From Variovorax sp. Root318D1 (lineage in GTDB: Bacteria > Pseudomonadota > Gammaproteobacteria > Burkholderiales > Burkholderiaceae_C), in the NCBI RefSeq assembly GCF_001424835.1, contig NZ_LMCQ01000022.1, positions 110,604 through 174,603 of the forward strand: a stretch of DNA of 64,000 nt, given 5' to 3'. Made by a program: the position numbers and the translations under genes. A model generated the notes under the pieces. It searched no databases and was not told the DNA's origin. It worked only from the letters and a program-made list of their open reading frames with translations. Positions 60,234-64,000 of this stretch are shown one piece after another; position 1 is the stretch's first letter; the number at the start of each line of letters is the position of its first letter.

Positions 60234-63200
60234 ATGGCAGGGACGGACGAAAGCAAGGCGCCGGCGCAGCGCGAACCGCAGACGGCAGTGGCGCCGCTGA
60301 ACACCATCGTCGACGAAGACGTCGCGGCGGCGAGCAAAGCGGTAGACGATTGGCTGCGTTCGTTCACGGGCGGCTATGTGACGCTCGAGCGCCTGACCAT
60401 GGTGCTGGGCAGCCTGCCCATCGTCGGCAACATCATGGCGTTGGTGGACGTGTTCCTGGACCTCATCAACATCGTCGAGAAGAAGGCCAAGGACAGCGTT
60501 GGCGCGTTCCTGAACTGGGTCAGCCTGGGCATCAACCTGATCGGGCTGATTCCGGCGCCGCCGACCATGGCGGCGGCCCGCATGAGCCTGCGGCCCACGC
60601 TGCACCTGGTGCGCCAGCAGCTGAAAACCGCCACTTCCAATCTTGGCGAAGCGATCGTCACCACGCTGGTGGGACACCTGAACGCCACCATCGTCGGCGA
60701 ACTGGAGACCTTCATCGACAAGGCCATCGGCCTGCTTGGCGAGATGCTGAAAGGCTGCGCGAACCTGGCCGACGACATCGTGGACAACCTGGTCGACATT
60801 CTGAACCGCGTGCTCGGAAAGAAGGACCTGTTCAGCGTCGGCACGCCGCCGGTGGCCGAATCCAAGGTGTACGACCCAAACACCGAGAGCACCTGGAGCC
60901 GCATGTGGGGCAGCGCGGTGCGTTACTCAAAGCAGTCAGCCAACTACGTGGCAAAGAAGGCTACCGACTACCTGCCTGAGAGCGTGGCGCAACAGGTCAA
61001 TGATGTGATCCGGAGCCTGCAGGATTTCAAGACCAGCTTCCGGGCACAGCTCGAAAGGCTGGCAGACCAGCAAGCTGAAGCCAGCATCATGTGGCTGCTG
61101 CACAAGTTGCTGGAGGCCATCAAGCGAAAGAAGGGGCAGCGCGCGGCCATTGTGCCGCCGCGGTCAGGCGCGGTTTCGGAGCAGGACAGGCCGGGGAACC
61201 AACTGGGGCATATCAACAAGCAGGCCGCAGGACAGAACGATCCCAAGGCTTGCAAGAACTGCCCCGGAGTTTCAAGCACTCCAAATTCCATCAGCTTCGT
61301 CACGGGCAGCGAGAGCTTCACGCACACCGATTTCGTGCTTGCGGCGCCGCTGCCCATCGAATGGGCGCGCACCTATCGCAGCGACCTCGACGCTTACGAC
61401 CAGGGAAGCCTGGGGGCGCGATGGCTCACGCGCTACAGCACGCGCGTGGACCTTGCCACGCCGGCCAAGGGCCGGCGCCAGGGGAAGCCCAGCCTCGTCT
61501 ACCGCGGCGACGATGGCCGCAGCCACGCCTACCCGCTGCTGGCCCCGGGCCAGGCACACCGCGATGCGATCGAAGAAATAACGCTCACGCGGCTCAGCGA
61601 AACCTTGTTGACGCTGGACTTCGGGAAACCGTTGCCCCTCGGCGAGCAGGCCGAATGGCGCGAAATCTATGAACTGGTCGAGCTGCGCGGGCAGCGGCAT
61701 TTCCGGCTCGTGAGCTTGCAAGCCAAGGATGGTGCCGCCATCGGCCTGCGTTACGACCATGTGATCGCCTCCACCGGCGAGCAGGTGCTGAGCGACATCG
61801 TCAGCAAGCAGGGCGATGTCGTCATGGCGCATGTCGGCACGCAGCCCGATGCACGGACAGGCCTCATCCAATCGCTCTGGGAGCTGAAGGACGGCCAGGT
61901 CGTGCGCCAGCTGGCCGCCTACACGCACGACGGGGAGCGCGACCTGGTCGCGGCACAGGACGAGAACGGCGCGAGCTGGAGCTACGCCTACAGCCACCAC
62001 CTGATCACGCGCTACACCGACCGCACCGGCCGCGGCATGAACCTGGAATACAGCGGCACCGGCACCGGCACCGGCGCCGATGCCAAGGCCGTGCGCGAAT
62101 GGTCCGACGACGGCAGCTTTGCGACCACGCTCGAGTGGGACTCAAACATCCGCCTGACCTACGTGACCGATGCGCTGGGCGGCGAGACCTGGTACTACTA
62201 CGACATCCAGGGCTACACCTACCGCATCATCCATCCGGACAAGCTGGAGGAGTGGTTCTTTCGCGACGACGCGAAGAACGTCACGCGCCATGTGCACACC
62301 GACGGCAGCACCGACGACTACGCCTACGACGAAGACGGCAACCTGCAGACGCATACGCGCGCCGACGGCAGCCGCGTGCATTTCGAGTACGACAAGCTGC
62401 ACCGCCTCACGGGCCTGCGCGATGCCGAGGGTGGCGTGTGGAAGCGCGACTACGACGCGCAAGGCCACCTCACCGAAGAGATCGATCCGCTGGGCCACAA
62501 GACCGAGTACGCCTACGACAAGGCCGGGCGGCCCGTGCGCATCACCGATGCGAAGGGCGGCGTCAAGGTACTCGCCTACACACCGTCGGGCCAGCTTGCC
62601 AGCTACACCGATTGTTCCGCCAAGACCAGCCGGTGGGAGTACGACGAACGTGGCCGCGTCGCCAAAGCCATCGATGCCGCCGGCAACACCACCAGCTACC
62701 GCTACGCCGCCGGGCAACTCGAGGAAATCGTGCTGCCCGACGAAACGAGCGAGCATTTCACGCACGACGCCGAAGGGCGTTTGCTCGCGCACGCCGACGC
62801 GCTCGGCCGCCGCACGCGCTACAGCTACACGCGTGCGGGTCTCATCGCGGGGCGCACCGATGCCGCCGGCCGCTCGCTCAAGTACCACTGGGACCTGCTG
62901 GGCCGCCTCACCGAGCTGCAGAACGAAAACGGCAGCCACTACAACTTTCGCTACGACCCAGTGGGTCGCCTGATCGAAGAAACCGGCTTCGACCGCAAGA
63001 CCACCGAATACCGACACGAGGCAACCACCGGCAAGCTCGCCGAAGTGATCGAGGCCGGCCGCACGACGCAACTGCAGTTCGATGCGCTGGGCCGCCTTGT
63101 CGAGCGCAACGCCGGCGAAGGCCAGTCCGAGCGCTTTGCCTACGACCGCAACGGCAGGTTGCTGGAGGCCGCCAATCGCGACGCGCGGCTGCAGTGGTTC

Positions 63201-64000
63201 TACGACCCCGCGGGCAATCTCACGCGCGAGCATCAGAACTACCTTGCGAACGCGCGCACGGCGGTCTGGCAGCATCGTTACGACGAGCTCAACGAACGCG
63301 TCGCCACCATCCGCCCCGACGGCCACGTGACCCAGTGGCTGACCTATGGCTCGGGCCATGTGCACGGCCTGCTCATCGACGGGCAGGACATTCTCGGCTT
63401 CGAGCGCGACGACCTGCACCGCGAAGTGGCCAGGGAGCAGGGCAACGGCCTGAGCCAGCGCCAGACGTACGACCCCGCCGGTCGCCTGCTGGAGCAGCGC
63501 ATCTCGCAAACCGGGCGCGGCCCTGTCGATGCGCTGGAGCTCAGCCGCCGCTACACCTACGACAAGGCCGGCCAACTCACCGCCATCGGCGACAGCCGCC
63601 GCGGCCGGCTGGACTACCGCTACGACCCGGTCGGCCGCCTGCTCGAAGCCCACTGCCGCCTGGGCCGCGAAGTCTTCGCCTTCGACCCCGCGGGCAACAT
63701 CGTCGACCCCACCCAGGCTGAAGGCCCCGTGCAGCGCACCGCGAACAAGCTGCTCGACAACCTGCTGAAGGAATACGCAGGCACCAGCTACCGCTACGAC
63801 GAGCGCGGCAATCTCGTCGAGCGCGTGAAGAACGGGCGCAGGACCGTCTTCGCGTGGGACGGCTTCAATCGCATGACGGCGGCGACCGACCACGACGGCA
63901 TCACCACCGCCTTCAGCTACGACCCATTGGGCCGCCGCATCGCCAAGCGTTCAGGCGACGCGACCACCTTGTTCGGATGGGACGGCGACGTGCTCGCGTT
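60234..64000 (+). CDS. Second Rhs-family protein (partial, runs off window)
   Basis: The frame is open from ATG 60234 to the end of the window: 1255 codons without a stop. It is a close paralogue of the Rhs at 53762 from residue 14 on (QREPQTAVAPLNTIV): the same hydrophobic N-terminal region, shell start and YD repeats. Some stretches are nearly identical at DNA level, for example 61740-61834 against 55217-55311 with one mismatch. One difference is a GGCACC triplet array at 62055-62072 that adds Gly-Thr pairs. Toxin and immunity parts lie outside the window. AAGGAAG precedes the ATG. Confidence 0.9.
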   Translation, partial: MAGTDESKAPAQREPQTAVAPLNTIVDEDVAAASKAVDDWLRSFTGGYVTLERLTMVLGSLPIVGNIMALVDVFLDLINIVEKKAKDSVGAFLNWVSLGINLIGLIPAPPTMAAARMSLRPTLHLVRQQLKTATSNLGEAIVTTLVGHLNATIVGELETFIDKAIGLLGEMLKGCANLADDIVDNLVDILNRVLGKKDLFSVGTPPVAESKVYDPNTESTWSRMWGSAVRYSKQSANYVAKKATDYLPESVAQQVNDVIRSLQDFKTSFRAQLERLADQQAEASIMWLLHKLLEAIKRKKGQRAAIVPPRSGAVSEQDRPGNQLGHINKQAAGQNDPKACKNCPGVSSTPNSISFVTGSESFTHTDFVLAAPLPIEWARTYRSDLDAYDQGSLGARWLTRYSTRVDLATPAKGRRQGKPSLVYRGDDGRSHAYPLLAPGQAHRDAIEEITLTRLSETLLTLDFGKPLPLGEQAEWREIYELVELRGQRHFRLVSLQAKDGAAIGLRYDHVIASTGEQVLSDIVSKQGDVVMAHVGTQPDARTGLIQSLWELKDGQVVRQLAAYTHDGERDLVAAQDENGASWSYAYSHHLITRYTDRTGRGMNLEYSGTGTGTGADAKAVREWSDDGSFATTLEWDSNIRLTYVTDALGGETWYYYDIQGYTYRIIHPDKLEEWFFRDDAKNVTRHVHTDGSTDDYAYDEDGNLQTHTRADGSRVHFEYDKLHRLTGLRDAEGGVWKRDYDAQGHLTEEIDPLGHKTEYAYDKAGRPVRITDAKGGVKVLAYTPSGQLASYTDCSAKTSRWEYDERGRVAKAIDAAGNTTSYRYAAGQLEEIVLPDETSEHFTHDAEGRLLAHADALGRRTRYSYTRAGLIAGRTDAAGRSLKYHWDLLGRLTELQNENGSHYNFRYDPVGRLIEETGFDRKTTEYRHEATTGKLAEVIEAGRTTQLQFDALGRLVERNAGEGQSERFAYDRNGRLLEAANRDARLQWFYDPAGNLTREHQNYLANARTAVWQHRYDELNERVATIRPDGHVTQWLTYGSGHVHGLLIDGQDILGFERDDLHREVAREQGNGLSQRQTYDPAGRLLEQRISQTGRGPVDALELSRRYTYDKAGQLTAIGDSRRGRLDYRYDPVGRLLEAHCRLGREVFAFDPAGNIVDPTQAEGPVQRTANKLLDNLLKEYAGTSYRYDERGNLVERVKNGRRTVFAWDGFNRMTAATDHDGITTAFSYDPLGRRIAKRSGDATTLFGWDGDVLA

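Noticed and set aside
62142..63893. Open frame of 583 codons on the minus strand opposite the second Rhs gene
   Set aside because: Same composition bias and same shadow pattern as at 55214-58465.
50345..64000. Prophage origin of the vgrG/Rhs region
   Set aside because: No integrase, capsid, tail-assembly or lysis genes; the domains are those of type VI secretion effectors.

Overview
The window looks like a chromosomal segment of a high-GC betaproteobacterium of the family Comamonadaceae, most likely Variovorax or a close relative. This is inferred from gene content and style: a glycerol ABC transporter operon of the GlpSTPQV type, DUF2126/circularly permuted ATP-grasp/alpha-E gene sets, many ATGA/GTGA overlaps, and intergenic hairpin repeats. 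No alignment was run. No rRNA, tRNA, CRISPR array, integrase or transposase was found.

Layout. (1) 1-1817: a LacI-family regulator converging on a small HNH-like gene and a RidA-like gene. (2) 1814-14452: two sets of predicted peptide-modifying genes. The minus-strand set has a 1178-residue transglutaminase/DUF2126 protein, a fused ATP-grasp/alpha-E protein and a second transglutaminase, and runs on into RidA and HNH. The plus-strand set, beyond comEC, has separate ATP-grasp and alpha-E genes. (3) 14480-25266: a glycerol regulon. glpK and glpR lie on the minus strand; glpD, the ABC genes glpS-T-P-Q, a DUF2160 membrane protein and the binding protein glpV lie on the plus strand and end at a clear terminator. 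(4) 25325-33128: a compact biosynthetic cluster of DarA-like and DarB-like enzymes, a BtrH-like acyltransferase, a two-gene ABC exporter, an acyl carrier protein, an unusual ketosynthase and a degenerate ketosynthase-like protein. (5) 33160-38928, minus strand: HD-domain protein, MltB-type lytic transglycosylase, TgpA-like transglutaminase, DUF58 protein and MoxR ATPase. (6) 39003-50344: housekeeping genes (HDAC-family deacetylase, MscS channel, etfBA, acyl-CoA dehydrogenase, nitronate monooxygenase, acyltransferase, cupin, aroC, MFS). (7) 50345-64000: a type VI secretion effector island with an AT-rich promoter region, a leader peptide, vgrG, a complete Rhs effector, candidate immunity genes, a pentapeptide-repeat protein and a second Rhs gene cut by the window edge.

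How it fits together. Glycerol enters by the ABC transporter, is phosphorylated by GlpK and oxidised by GlpD, with GlpR as the likely repressor. The resorcinol-type cluster would build a lipid-like product on the carrier protein and export it. The VgrG/Rhs island delivers a toxin whose C-terminal domain looks like a caspase-fold cysteine peptidase, with Sel1-repeat proteins as probable antidotes.

The most promising undescribed material is the DarA/DarB/BtrH cluster with its His-to-Gln ketosynthase, and the Rhs toxin with paralogous Sel1 proteins, one with and one without a signal peptide. Two leader ORFs whose stop codons overlap the start codons of glpD and vgrG, and a pair of about 260 bp inverted-repeat elements, also deserve checking.
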